Origin: a virus | IMG/VR virus record: IMGVR_UViG_3300038441_000470 | Span: 1-43,304 of that record | Strand: one strand, 5' to 3' | DNA length: 43,304 nt | Part shown: positions 8,420 through 15,507 of the stretch, in pieces | Position numbering within the stretch: position 1 is the stretch's first letter | Layout: every line of letters begins with the position of its first letter | Program-made: the position numbers and the translations under genes | The notes under the pieces: model-generated | Database searches by the model: none | Seen by the model: only the letters and a program-made list of their open reading frames with translations | Told to the model about the DNA's origin: nothing

Positions 8420-9646
8420 CTATGCAGTAGTGCGGTAGGTGATGTTCATCATGAACGCCACGTTGTTGCCAGATACGTGGTTGCTTGCTGCCAGCGCCGC
8501 CTGGGCGTTGTTGGTTACACCCGCTGCCACCACGTCGGCGTTGCTCACGCCAACTGCCAGGCGGGCCTGCAGGGCACCAGCACCTGTGCTCATTTGGCTG
8601 AAGGACACGGCACCGTAGTGGTCGACATCGGCTGAGGCGAACGGCCACCCGGTGATGAACAGGGAGCCAGCTGCGGTGGTATGGGTGAACGTGCTGGTGG
8701 TCAGGTTGAACGCGGCATGCACCTGCTTGCCCACCTTCTGGTAGACCCCTGTACGCGACGAGTAGGCCAGCGACTGGTCACCTGGGGCACCGAACGAGAT
8801 AGCCGGGGTCCAGGTGCCCTCTTCGTAGTCGTCGAGGGTGTTGGCGTCGGTCGACGCGTTCTGGCTGGCCGGGAACTTGATCTGGCCGTTGAGCAGTACG
8901 ACGGAGCTGGAAACAGTCAGCGTGCCCGCGATGCCCAGGTTGCCGTTAATCAGGGCGTTGCCGCTGATCGACAGGTTGCCCGCGATCATGGCGTTACCGC
9001 TGATCGACAGGTTGCCGGTGACGATCACTGTGCCGGAAATCGAAACGCCCGACTTGAACGTGGCCTGGCCAGATACCGACAGGGTGCTAAGCAGCGATGC
9101 GGCGCCGGATACGGTCAGGGTGCTGGCCAGCGTTGCGGCACCGGACACTGACAGGGTGCCGTCCATGCGAACGTTGTTGTTGAAGATGTAGCCACCGCCA
9201 GAAGCATTGGCCGGGAATACGAAGCCAGTCCAGGCGCCGTTGCCGATGTAGACGGCTCGCGCGAAACTGGTGTTGATGACGGCCATCGCAGTCGTGCCGT
9301 TGATCGAGTTGGTGCCGCTGGGCACAACGGAAATGTTGCCGTTGGTGATGGCCAGGAAGTCGACGTAGAAACCTGCAGTGATCGAGGCGGACGGCGGCAG
9401 GGTCATTACCACAGTGGTGGTGGCCGAGCCGGATGCCATGAACAGGTTGGTGTTCCACGTAGAGCTGATCGACACGGCAACGTCCTGGCGCACAGGGCGG
9501 CCGAGCACAGTGCCGAGGTTGGGCAGCGAACCCTGCACGCATGCCTTGATCAAGCGCAGGTGGTCGTCGCCCTGGCCCACCGGGTCCGAGCTGGTCGGGT
9601 TGGTGACTGTCAGGTCATTGATCGTGGTACCGGTTTCGAGTGGCAT
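8420..9646 (-). CDS. tail fibre / appendage protein
   Basis: A 408-residue protein. The N-terminus (TINDLTVTNPTSSDPVGQ, then QGDDHLRLIK) is the anchor common to many podoviral and siphoviral tail fibres. Residues about 165-270 are a run of degenerate repeats of the SGNALINGNLGIAG type, consistent with a triple beta-helix shaft. The sequence YEEGTWTP near residue 285 marks the usual start of a C-terminal receptor-binding tip. It lies between adaptor and nozzle genes. Near-identical DNA segments recur at about 8935-9150. Confidence 0.85.
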   Translation of the reverse strand: MPLETGTTINDLTVTNPTSSDPVGQGDDHLRLIKACVQGSLPNLGTVLGRPVRQDVAVSISSTWNTNLFMASGSATTTVVMTLPPSASITAGFYVDFLAITNGNISVVPSGTNSINGTTAMAVINTSFARAVYIGNGAWTGFVFPANASGGGYIFNNNVRMDGTLSVSGAATLASTLTVSGAASLLSTLSVSGQATFKSGVSISGTVIVTGNLSISGNAMIAGNLSISGNALINGNLGIAGTLTVSSSVVLLNGQIKFPASQNASTDANTLDDYEEGTWTPAISFGAPGDQSLAYSSRTGVYQKVGKQVHAAFNLTTSTFTHTTAAGSLFITGWPFASADVDHYGAVSFSQMSTGAGALQARLAVGVSNADVVAAGVTNNAQAALAASNHVSGNNVAFMMNITYRTTA

Positions 9647-9655
9647 GGCGTCACC

Positions 9656-10273
9656 TTACAGACATGGTTTGATGCGACGGGAGCCGCGACGTTGGACGGT
9701 TTTTTCGTCGAACTTATCGAGCACGTCGGTAAGCCGGCCCTGGATCTGCATCGCCTCTGGATAGTCCTTGATGCGGTTGGTCAGCAGGTCGACTTTCGCG
9801 TGCAGACGGATGATTTCCTCTGCCTCGGTAGTCCAGACGCCGCTGGCGCTGTTACTCGAAGTGATCGACTTGCGCAGGCTGTACCAGGCAATGGCGGTGA
9901 ACGTCCGCGCTGGAATCGGCTCTACGAGCAGCTCATCAGCGTTGACGGTGAAGAAAGTGGGGTCGCCCGTAAATTGCGATTGCAGGTTGGCGAATTCGCC
10001 GGGGGTCCGGTACAGCATCGCCTCTGTGTTCTGGTTGTAGACCAGCTGCAGGTTGTGGATCTGGCTGCGACCGGGCAGAATCGCTTCCATCGAGTAGGCC
10101 CCAGTCGCTGTCAAAAGCACAGTTGCTGGGGCGGTCTCAAGGAACCAGAAGTCGTGGTCGTTGTAGTAGCCGATGGCAGAGAAGATGGCGTCGGTAATGT
10201 CCGTGTCGAACGTAGTTGCATCGATCTGCAGCTCACGGGCAATACGCGTTTTCATCATCCCCAAGGTTGCCAT
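9656..10273 (-). CDS. head-tail adaptor (SU10/P22 gp4-like)
   Basis: A 205-residue protein. The N-terminal helical segment (MATLGMMKTRIARELQ, then DITDAIFSAIGYYN) is typical of adaptor proteins that dock 12-fold under the portal in SU10-like and P22-like phages. A beta-rich centre and a C-terminal helix with RIKDYPEAMQIQG follow. It lies upstream of the fibre and nozzle genes as expected. It has a good GGGGAG ribosome site 9 nt before the ATG. Confidence 0.75.
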   Translation of the reverse strand: MATLGMMKTRIARELQIDATTFDTDITDAIFSAIGYYNDHDFWFLETAPATVLLTATGAYSMEAILPGRSQIHNLQLVYNQNTEAMLYRTPGEFANLQSQFTGDPTFFTVNADELLVEPIPARTFTAIAWYSLRKSITSSNSASGVWTTEAEEIIRLHAKVDLLTNRIKDYPEAMQIQGRLTDVLDKFDEKTVQRRGSRRIKPCL

Positions 10274-10296
10274 GACTCACTCCCCACTGACCCGAT

Positions 10297-10389
10297 TCAA
10301 TAAGCGCCCATAGGCGGGCGCGGTTTGCTTGGCTTTTTGGTACCGGCTTTTGGTGCCGGCTTTCTCGACTTCTTGGCTTTCTTGGACAT
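10297..10389 (-). CDS. tiny Lys/Pro-rich protein (30 aa)
   Basis: A 30-residue peptide that begins MSKKAKKSRKPAPKAG; about a third of its residues are Lys or Arg. AGAGGA lies 8 nt before the ATG, and the frame fits neatly between the GT8-like gene and the adaptor gene. The basic, proline-rich make-up suggests nucleic-acid or virion binding, but nothing is proven. Confidence 0.55.
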   Translation of the reverse strand: MSKKAKKSRKPAPKAGTKKPSKPRPPMGAY

Positions 10390-10425
10390 TGGCTTGATCC
10401 TCTGTACATGCGCATAGGCCCGTTG

Positions 10426-11166
10426 TCAATCACCTTCCGTATTTAACCACAGGTCAGTCAGCCAGTCGATGTTCTTCTCGCCACCGGCTTCTTGCGGCAC
10501 ACCGAGCATGTCAGCCAGTTCCAGGTACCATTCCTCGGCGTAGTCGCGGCGGTTGTAGCCGTCAAAGCAAGGCGTGCCCAAGGTGTAGTGCACAATGCAC
10601 GGCTTGACCTTGGTCATGTACGGGTACTCGATGGCCAGCCAGTTCCACAGGAGGTTCAAGTGCTTGATGTCCTCGCCCACCAGCCAACTGAACCTGTGCA
10701 GGTAGGCGCCTGTCTGCTTGGCCACAAACTCAGGCGTCAGAATCCTGTTCATAGGGTGCCCGCAGTTCCACAGGATCACCGACGACCAGTTCTTGCGTGG
10801 GTAGTCTTCGTTCGGCGAGCCGAGGTACTTGGTGCTCTCGGCGGTCTTGTAGTGGTGCATGGCCACTTGGACCGCGCAGCTCTCGTCGCGATGCGCCCAA
10901 AGCTCAGCGATGTCCTCTTGGCACAGCATGTCGCCGTCAGCAAAAATAGCCCAGCCGTCAAAGCCGCAGAGATACGGAACCAGAAAACGGCTGTAGATAA
11001 ACGCGTTGGAACCATCGGTGTGTTCCTCGGTGTACAGGCCCTGCAGGGTGTTCAACGCCAGGGGGGTGATCGCCACCGGCTCGCTGGCGCGGGTGATGAC
11101 GCTGTGCGCGAATACGTTGAAGGCCACGGCCTCGCGGGGGTCGTGGCCCACAAACAGGCGGATCAT
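10426..11166 (-). CDS. GT8-like glycosyltransferase
   Basis: A 246-residue protein. It starts with a Rossmann-like strand (MIRLFVGHDPREAVAF) and carries a DxD metal/sugar-nucleotide site at residues 77-79 (FADGDMLC), followed by an acceptor-side WNCGH segment and a late HYTLGTPCFDGY segment. This order is that of family 8-like retaining transferases. It would move a sugar from a nucleotide donor to an unknown acceptor. The start overlaps the methyltransferase stop (ATGA), so the two are translated together. Targets may be virion proteins or host surface glycans (inference). Confidence 0.75.
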   Translation of the reverse strand: MIRLFVGHDPREAVAFNVFAHSVITRASEPVAITPLALNTLQGLYTEEHTDGSNAFIYSRFLVPYLCGFDGWAIFADGDMLCQEDIAELWAHRDESCAVQVAMHHYKTAESTKYLGSPNEDYPRKNWSSVILWNCGHPMNRILTPEFVAKQTGAYLHRFSWLVGEDIKHLNLLWNWLAIEYPYMTKVKPCIVHYTLGTPCFDGYNRRDYAEEWYLELADMLGVPQEAGGEKNIDWLTDLWLNTEGD

Positions 11167-11696
11167 TTGTAAGCACCGCCGTAGGTGCGGCCGGCGATCA
11201 CCACACTGTGCTCGGGGATGGCCCGGAAGTCGGTGATGTCGAAGTGGTTTCGCACGTTCTCGAACCAGAAATACGGCTCACGGACGAGTAGGTGAGCATT
11301 GCGGCCATCGCTCAGTACCCGCTTGGCCGGACGACATGCAATCTGGAAGTAGAACCCTTTGGTGCCGAGGGATGCCAGATGCTGGAGTACGTCCTGCAGG
11401 CAGATTGGCTCGATATGCTCCAGCACATCGGTGCACACCACCAAGTCAGAAGGCGCAGGCTCAGCGGCGAAGGCCGGAATGGCTGGGTCGTAGTTGGTGA
11501 ACGGTAGCGGCGACACGCGCTTAGCATGCGCTGCCAGGGTTCCTTTCCCGCAGCCATAGTCGAGAACGGATTCAGCACCAAGCCGGCTGGCCATTGCGAG
11601 AACGTCTTGCAGGTGTTTGTATCCACGTTCACCATACCCCTGACTGTCGGTGTGTTGACGGGCGTTCTCGGCGCGATAGTGGTCTGTGATCAGCAT
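11163..11696 (-). CDS. class I SAM-dependent methyltransferase
   Basis: A 177-residue protein. Motif I, the SAM-binding loop, is VLDYGCGKGT at residues 44-53. A motif II-III region follows with DLVVCTDVLEHIEP, typical of small-molecule or sugar methyltransferases. DNA methyltransferase signature motifs are absent. The ATG at 11696 lies inside the stop region of the TPR-glycosyltransferase gene and has GGGAG upstream. Position between two glycosyltransferases suggests it caps or modifies a glycan. Confidence 0.8.
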   Translation of the reverse strand: MLITDHYRAENARQHTDSQGYGERGYKHLQDVLAMASRLGAESVLDYGCGKGTLAAHAKRVSPLPFTNYDPAIPAFAAEPAPSDLVVCTDVLEHIEPICLQDVLQHLASLGTKGFYFQIACRPAKRVLSDGRNAHLLVREPYFWFENVRNHFDITDFRAIPEHSVVIAGRTYGGAYK

Positions 11697-13048
11697 TTGG
11701 TGGACTCCCGGCACAGTTTGTCGATTGCTTTCTTGGCTTCAGCGAGCGGGTGGCCCCAGTCGCCGTCTTTGAGCTGGCGATGCAGCTGAACGCTGCCGTA
11801 CCATACCATCTTGTCCTTCTGGCCATAGCGCCAGCTGGAGTACAGCGGGGTCAGTACGTGCGTCGGAATGCCGATGGCACCGCCCAGGTGCACCAGCGTC
11901 TGCGCTACGGTGACGATAGCGTCACAGGCAGCCACCATGGCAGCCTGCTCGTCGAGGTCACCCCCAGTCGACTCAGGGAAGAACAGAAAGCCGTTCTTGC
12001 GGGCCTCGGCCTCGGCGTGTGGGCCGTACTGCAGCGACACAGCGGTGCCCCGCTTGCAGAAGTCCAGCGCCTTGGCGTTAATGCTGCGCTGCTGGATGCG
12101 GGTCTCTTTTGCGCCACCCTGCCAGGCCACGCCGATGATCGGCTTCTTGCCACCCTCCTGGCAGAACCGTTTGCGCCAGTACGCTACACGCTCCGGGTCC
12201 GGCTTGAGGTACGGGGTGCCTGGGAAGTGTTCGTCGGCCTGGCGGAACGTCATGCCCAGGCTGCCCAGCGGCACAACGGCATCGAACGGCGCTTCGTGGG
12301 CGCGCATGGCCGCCTCGTTGCCGTAGGTGGCGACACCGAACGACCGCTCTACCAGGTCCATCAGCCGCGGCTCGACCTCCACCACGACTTCCTTGTGCAT
12401 GGCGATGAGGTCTTGCAGCATCGAGAGGAACATCACCTCGTCACCCACGCCCTGCTCACCGTGCACCGCAATGCGAAGGCCAGGCGTCTTGCCGTCCCAC
12501 ACCGGGCAGCCCAGGTTACGGCGGGTGCTGACGGTCTGCACACGGGCATCGAACCTGTGCTCATGGTCGCGCCAGGCTTCTGGCCACCGCTGCTGGGTCA
12601 GCAGTGCCAGTGCCCGGTTCCACTTAGCGTTGGGGCTTTCCGGCTCCAGCTTGAGCGCCTGGCTGACGTACCCAAGGGCCTTCTCGGGCCGCCCGTGGTC
12701 GCTGTACACGCTGGCCAGGTTGTTGTAGGCAGCGCTGGACGGCTCCAGGGCGATTGCGCGGTCCCAGGCAGCGCAGGCCTGCTCGTACATGTTCTCGGCG
12801 CGGTAGGCACAGCCGAGGGCCACGTAGGCCTCTGCGTGCGGCTTTACCGACACGGAATTTGACAGCAGGTTGATAGCCACGCCATTGGCGCCCTGCCGCA
12901 CAGCGATGTCGCCCATCAGGAACAGGATGCCCGCGTTGAACGGGTCGTTGTTCAGCAGCTGGTTGTACCGGTTTGCGGCACCGGTCAAGTCGCCTGCGCG
13001 ATGCAGGTCAACCGCCTCGTTTAGAAGCGCTTGAAATACATTATCCAT
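11690..13048 (-). CDS. TPR protein with C-terminal glycosyltransferase-like domain
   Basis: A 452-residue protein. Residues about 3-165 contain roughly four tetratricopeptide repeats (for example AEAYVALGCAYRAENMYEQA, then SAAYNNLASVYSDHGRPEKA). From about residue 180, PVWDGKTPGLRIAVHGEQGVGDE opens a GT9/GT41-like GT-B domain, with later motifs GVAWQGG and CDAIVTVAQTLVHLGGA that match the nucleotide-sugar half. The TPR arm usually selects protein acceptors. It leads a three-gene cassette with a methyltransferase and a GT8-like enzyme, which is unusual between capsid and tail genes. It follows a 47-aa basic ORF by 18 nt. Confidence 0.8.
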   Translation of the reverse strand: MDNVFQALLNEAVDLHRAGDLTGAANRYNQLLNNDPFNAGILFLMGDIAVRQGANGVAINLLSNSVSVKPHAEAYVALGCAYRAENMYEQACAAWDRAIALEPSSAAYNNLASVYSDHGRPEKALGYVSQALKLEPESPNAKWNRALALLTQQRWPEAWRDHEHRFDARVQTVSTRRNLGCPVWDGKTPGLRIAVHGEQGVGDEVMFLSMLQDLIAMHKEVVVEVEPRLMDLVERSFGVATYGNEAAMRAHEAPFDAVVPLGSLGMTFRQADEHFPGTPYLKPDPERVAYWRKRFCQEGGKKPIIGVAWQGGAKETRIQQRSINAKALDFCKRGTAVSLQYGPHAEAEARKNGFLFFPESTGGDLDEQAAMVAACDAIVTVAQTLVHLGGAIGIPTHVLTPLYSSWRYGQKDKMVWYGSVQLHRQLKDGDWGHPLAEAKKAIDKLCRESTKC

Positions 13049-13066
13049 GGTGTTAGACCCTTTTGG

Positions 13067-13210
13067 TTAGTCGCAGAAAGGCTGCTTTGGCGCTTTCTTC
13101 TGGCTCGGCTGGACGTTGCCAGTCGGCATGACCACCTTGTCGTTCTTTGGCTGGTACGACTCCTGATCAGGAGCCGGCTTCTTGGTTTCACCGCTGCGCT
13201 TGTCGATCAC
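13067..13210 (-). CDS. small basic protein (47 aa, GTG start)
   Basis: A 47-residue Lys/Gln/Pro-rich protein (starts VIDKRSGETKKPAPD, ends PKQPFCD). It has an AGGT site 9 nt before the GTG and begins 15 nt after the end of a strong terminator. Its bias resembles the 30-aa basic ORF at 10297. Unknown role. Confidence 0.5.
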   Translation of the reverse strand: MIDKRSGETKKPAPDQESYQPKNDKVVMPTGNVQPSQKKAPKQPFCD

Positions 13211-13225
13211 TTTGATTTACCTCAT

Positions 13226-13247
13226 AAAAAAGGGCGCCGAAGCGCCC
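13226..13247 (-). terminator. strong UUCG-loop intrinsic terminator after the capsid/decoration genes
   Basis: On the minus strand a GGGCGC stem, TTCG tetraloop and GCGCCC stem are followed by six T residues. This classic Rho-independent terminator lies about 70 nt after the decoration gene stop, so capsid and decoration messages can be made in excess of tail genes, with leak-through to the downstream genes. Confidence 0.9.
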
Positions 13248-13253
13248 AAGGGT

Positions 13254-13270
13254 TTGTCCACCATGGACAA
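13254..13270 (-). repeat. 7-bp inverted repeat (TTGTCCA/TGGACAA)
   Basis: A perfect 7-bp stem with a 3-nt loop lies between the decoration gene and the terminator. It may add stability to the 3' end of the capsid message or form part of a short RNA made from the promoter-like site next to it. Confidence 0.6.
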
Positions 13271-13279
13271 CATTCTAGA

Positions 13280-13311
13280 GCGCTTCGCCGGAGTATACCC
13301 CAGCGAAGCGC
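13280..13311. repeat. 9-bp inverted repeat flanking a -10-like box
   Basis: GCGCTTCGC at 13280-13288 is the reverse complement of GCGAAGCGC at 13303-13311, with 14 nt between. The loop contains TATACT on the minus strand. It can be a hairpin at the 3' end of the decoration message or an operator around a promoter. Confidence 0.75.
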
Positions 13312-13321
13312 AATCCGTTAA
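13292..13321 (-). promoter_or_regulatory. possible sigma70 promoter inside the decoration-gene 3' end
   Basis: On the minus strand TTAACG (4 of 6 to the -35 consensus), 18 nt, TATACT (5 of 6 to -10). The -35 overlaps the stop codon of the decoration gene. Transcription would start near 13285 and meet the terminator about 40-60 nt later. Confidence 0.35.
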
Positions 13322-13779
13322 GCCTCGTCCATGGTGTACATCACGAACCCGTTCACGGAGAACGAAGACGTGGTAGTACCGGCCTGGATGGAGACTTTGA
13401 GCAGGGCGTACTGCACTGCCGCGTCATCCGACAAGCTGATCTTGGTCGGGGCGAACAGGCTGGCGGTGGTTGGACGGAACAGCACAGATCCGCCAGTAGC
13501 CGACAGCACCTGGGTGCCCATGTCCACGATAGCCGTTGCCGAGCCGTCGCCGTCCTTGGCCACGAAGATGTGCAGGGTTGCCTGGGTATCAGCCTTGTGG
13601 CCCACACGAGCCACGAGGTCGATTACAGTGGCCCCGTTGGGGATCTTGCAGCCCAGGATCACATCGCCTGCAGCACCAGAGGTGCCGCCCGCGAAAAGAA
13701 CCTTGCCGCATTGAACGCCGGTTTGGTACCCCTTGGCAGGAGCACCAACAGTTGCGGCGCTGCTAGTGATAGTAGCCAT
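13318..13779 (-). CDS. capsid decoration / minor head protein
   Basis: A 153-residue beta-rich protein, rich in Ala, Thr, Gly and Ser (ATVIDLVARVGHKAD, TKISLSDDAAVQYALLK, SFSVNGFVMYT). It directly follows the major capsid gene by 16 nt with an excellent AGGAG site. In phages with N4-gp56-type capsids a small beta protein in this position is usually a decoration or cement protein. The terminator downstream suggests high expression together with the capsid. Confidence 0.65.
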   Translation of the reverse strand: MATITSSAATVGAPAKGYQTGVQCGKVLFAGGTSGAAGDVILGCKIPNGATVIDLVARVGHKADTQATLHIFVAKDGDGSATAIVDMGTQVLSATGGSVLFRPTTASLFAPTKISLSDDAAVQYALLKVSIQAGTTTSSFSVNGFVMYTMDEA

Positions 13780-13795
13780 TTGCCGTTACTCCTGA

Positions 13796-14857
13796 TTATG
13801 CCAAGGCTGGCGCGTAACCCACGAGGGTCAGCACACCGTAGTCGGCGCCATTGAACTGGGCTTTCTTCATGCCGAAGATCATCCCGCCTTCCACGCCGAG
13901 CTTGTTCTTGTAGTCGAACAGCTCTTCAGTCCAGCTCACGCTGGAGCCACCATCCTGGCCGTAGCCCAGCAGCAGGGCTTGCGCACCGCACAGTACCGCA
14001 CGGCGGTAGTTGGCAGTGGTGCCGCTGTTGGGGGTGCCCAGGCCGGTCATATCCGGCAGACGGGTGGTTTCGTGGAAAATCACGTTGTTGTACACACCGA
14101 TGGCGCCGGTGAAGATACCGGATTCCTTGCCACCCTGTACCTTGGCCTTCTCGATGTCTGCCCACTGGGCAGTAGCGGTCTGGCCACGCAGTTGGAATAC
14201 TGCGTTGGTGTGGATGAATGCGACGTAGTAGTCGTCGCCGCCCATGCGGATCGGGCGAATCATCGGGGTGCGAGTCTTAGCGATGGCGACGGCCTTGTCG
14301 AAGTCGCGAAGAGTCAGCGCGTGGGTGGTGGTTGCCGACAGCGAGGCCGCCGTGGTGTGGTCCAGAGGGTACACAACGGTGGTTGGGGCCAGTGCGGCGT
14401 TGTTGCCGGTGTAGCGAGTGTCGGCCACTTGGGTGTTGCCCGACAGCTGGTTGAAGAAACTGGTATCCAGTCGCTCTGCCCACCAGTCGGTCAGGCCCAA
14501 ACGGGCTTCTTCACGCACCGAGAACGGCACACGTTGTTCGCTCATCTTACCGGCCGAGCGCACAGCGTGGCGCAGCTGATTGATGAACAGGTCATCGTAG
14601 AAGGTGACCAGTTGTTCTTCGCTGCCTTCCAGGGTGTTGTCACCCTGCACACCGTCACCGGTCAGCAGCATGCGCAGGCCACAACGTACGCGGTCGCCTG
14701 GGCCTTTCTGCAGGTCGGTTTTCAGGTAGACGATGCTGTTGGAGTCCGTGCCGATGAACTTGCTGAACCAGGTTTGCTTCAGCGCTTCGTGCAGGAGTTT
14801 GCGGCTCCAGATTTTGACCGCAAGGGGGTGGTTTACCCCGTAGCTGGTATCTGCCAT
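13796..14857 (-). CDS. major capsid protein (N4-gp56 family type)
   Basis: A 353-residue protein. The N-terminus (MADTSYGVNHPLAVKIWSR, then KLLHEALKQTWFSKF) and the segment DRVRCGLRMLLTGDGVQG match the N4-gp56 (DUF4043) capsid family of HK97 fold, as do the central GDDYYVAFIHTNAVFQLR and the late RAVLCGAQALLLGYGQDGG. The ATG at 14857 has a TTTGAGGAA ribosome site 8-10 nt upstream; the in-frame 14896 start does not. A promoter-like pair lies about 140 nt upstream, giving the capsid its own transcription. Confidence 0.9.
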   Translation of the reverse strand: MADTSYGVNHPLAVKIWSRKLLHEALKQTWFSKFIGTDSNSIVYLKTDLQKGPGDRVRCGLRMLLTGDGVQGDNTLEGSEEQLVTFYDDLFINQLRHAVRSAGKMSEQRVPFSVREEARLGLTDWWAERLDTSFFNQLSGNTQVADTRYTGNNAALAPTTVVYPLDHTTAASLSATTTHALTLRDFDKAVAIAKTRTPMIRPIRMGGDDYYVAFIHTNAVFQLRGQTATAQWADIEKAKVQGGKESGIFTGAIGVYNNVIFHETTRLPDMTGLGTPNSGTTANYRRAVLCGAQALLLGYGQDGGSSVSWTEELFDYKNKLGVEGGMIFGMKKAQFNGADYGVLTLVGYAPALA

Positions 14858-15035
14858 GACGGCGTTCCTCAAAGAGATTAGGGTTTGGTTTCCCAAATAT
14901 CGTTGGGTAGGACGCCCGGCCTATCGTTGACTGGGGAACGGACACCGGCTTGACGTAGCGGCGAGACGAGCGCAACTTTAGCTGCGAGGACTTCAATATT
15001 GCACGAACGCTCACAACTATCAAGAGGTTAGAGCT
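14858..15035 (-). other. capsid gene leader (5' UTR) region
   Basis: A gap of about 280 nt between DUF3310 and the capsid gene, unusual in this compact arm. It holds a minus-strand promoter-like pair (14995-15023), an untranslated leader of about 130 nt for the capsid message, and a plus-strand micro-ORF (15036-15137). I see no terminator after DUF3310. Confidence 0.6.
14995..15023 (-). promoter_or_regulatory. possible sigma70 promoter for the capsid gene
   Basis: On the minus strand TTGATA (15018-15023, 5 of 6), a 17-nt spacer and AATATT (14995-15000, 4 of 6). Start of transcription would be near 14988, leaving a leader of about 130 nt. Confidence 0.5.
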
Positions 15036-15137
15036 ATGACGTTCAAAGAGTTTGTGACCGGCCTGTGGGCCAAAACCAAGCTGGCCGCAGCTTGGGTGTG
15101 GGGCAAGTTGGCACAGTGGCTCAAGCCTGCCCCGTAA
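15036..15137 (+). CDS. Trp-rich cationic micro-ORF on the opposite strand (33 aa)
   Basis: A 33-codon plus-strand frame within the otherwise minus-strand left arm, starting MTFKEFVTGLWAKTK. It has AGAGG 8 nt before the ATG, stops with TAA two bases before the converging DUF3310 stop, and has mostly G/C third positions, as in real genes here. Four Trp and four-five Lys in an amphipathic pattern suggest a membrane-active or binding peptide. No clear plus-strand promoter is visible, so expression is uncertain. Confidence 0.4.
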   Translation: MTFKEFVTGLWAKTKLAAAWVWGKLAQWLKPAP

Positions 15138-15139
15138 CC

Positions 15140-15505
15140 TCAATCGCCGGCAGGGAAGCCGACACCCAACGCGTCACTTGTCCTTCCGCTGCTAGACACA
15201 GCACGCATGTTCGGGCACACCAGGCCACCATGGCCGAGCTGGTCGCCACACACAAGGCACGGAGGCCGCGCAGTTGAGTTTATGGCTACCGTGTTCGGGT
15301 AACGCAGCTCCAGCAGCAGCTGCAGCTCGTGGATGGCCTTTTCGATGTCCTGGCGCCCCTTGCCACCAGGCTTGTCGTGCCGCGTCATGCGCTTGACCAC
15401 CGAAGCTTCCAAAAACTGCAGCTTGTTGGCTTCGATGTACTGGACAGGCTGGATGCCGCCGTTTAGGTAGTGGTTTCCGCCCACTTGCGTATCAAGTGCG
15501 CCCAT
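15140..15505 (-). CDS. DUF3310-type protein
   Basis: A 121-residue protein. Residues 7-70 (GGNHYLNGGIQPVQYIEAN, then VVKRMTRHDKPGGKGRQDIEKAIH) match the DUF3310 family of small phage proteins of unknown role, sometimes labelled nucleotide-kinase-like. A C-terminal zinc-ribbon-like CLVC...VCPN pair follows. It is placed between scaffold and capsid genes, while DUF3310 genes usually sit in early or metabolic regions. The start is 2 nt after the scaffold stop. Confidence 0.8.
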   Translation of the reverse strand: MGALDTQVGGNHYLNGGIQPVQYIEANKLQFLEASVVKRMTRHDKPGGKGRQDIEKAIHELQLLLELRYPNTVAINSTARPPCLVCGDQLGHGGLVCPNMRAVSSSGRTSDALGVGFPAGD

Positions 15506-15507
15506 GG

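Noticed and set aside
10233-10433. 66-codon minus-strand frame overlapping the adaptor start
   Set aside because: The 30-aa Lys-rich frame in the same gap has a better ribosome site and does not overlap the adaptor gene.
14950-14978. Plus-strand promoter for the Trp-rich micro-ORF
   Set aside because: TTGACG is present, but no acceptable -10 box follows at 16-18 nt.
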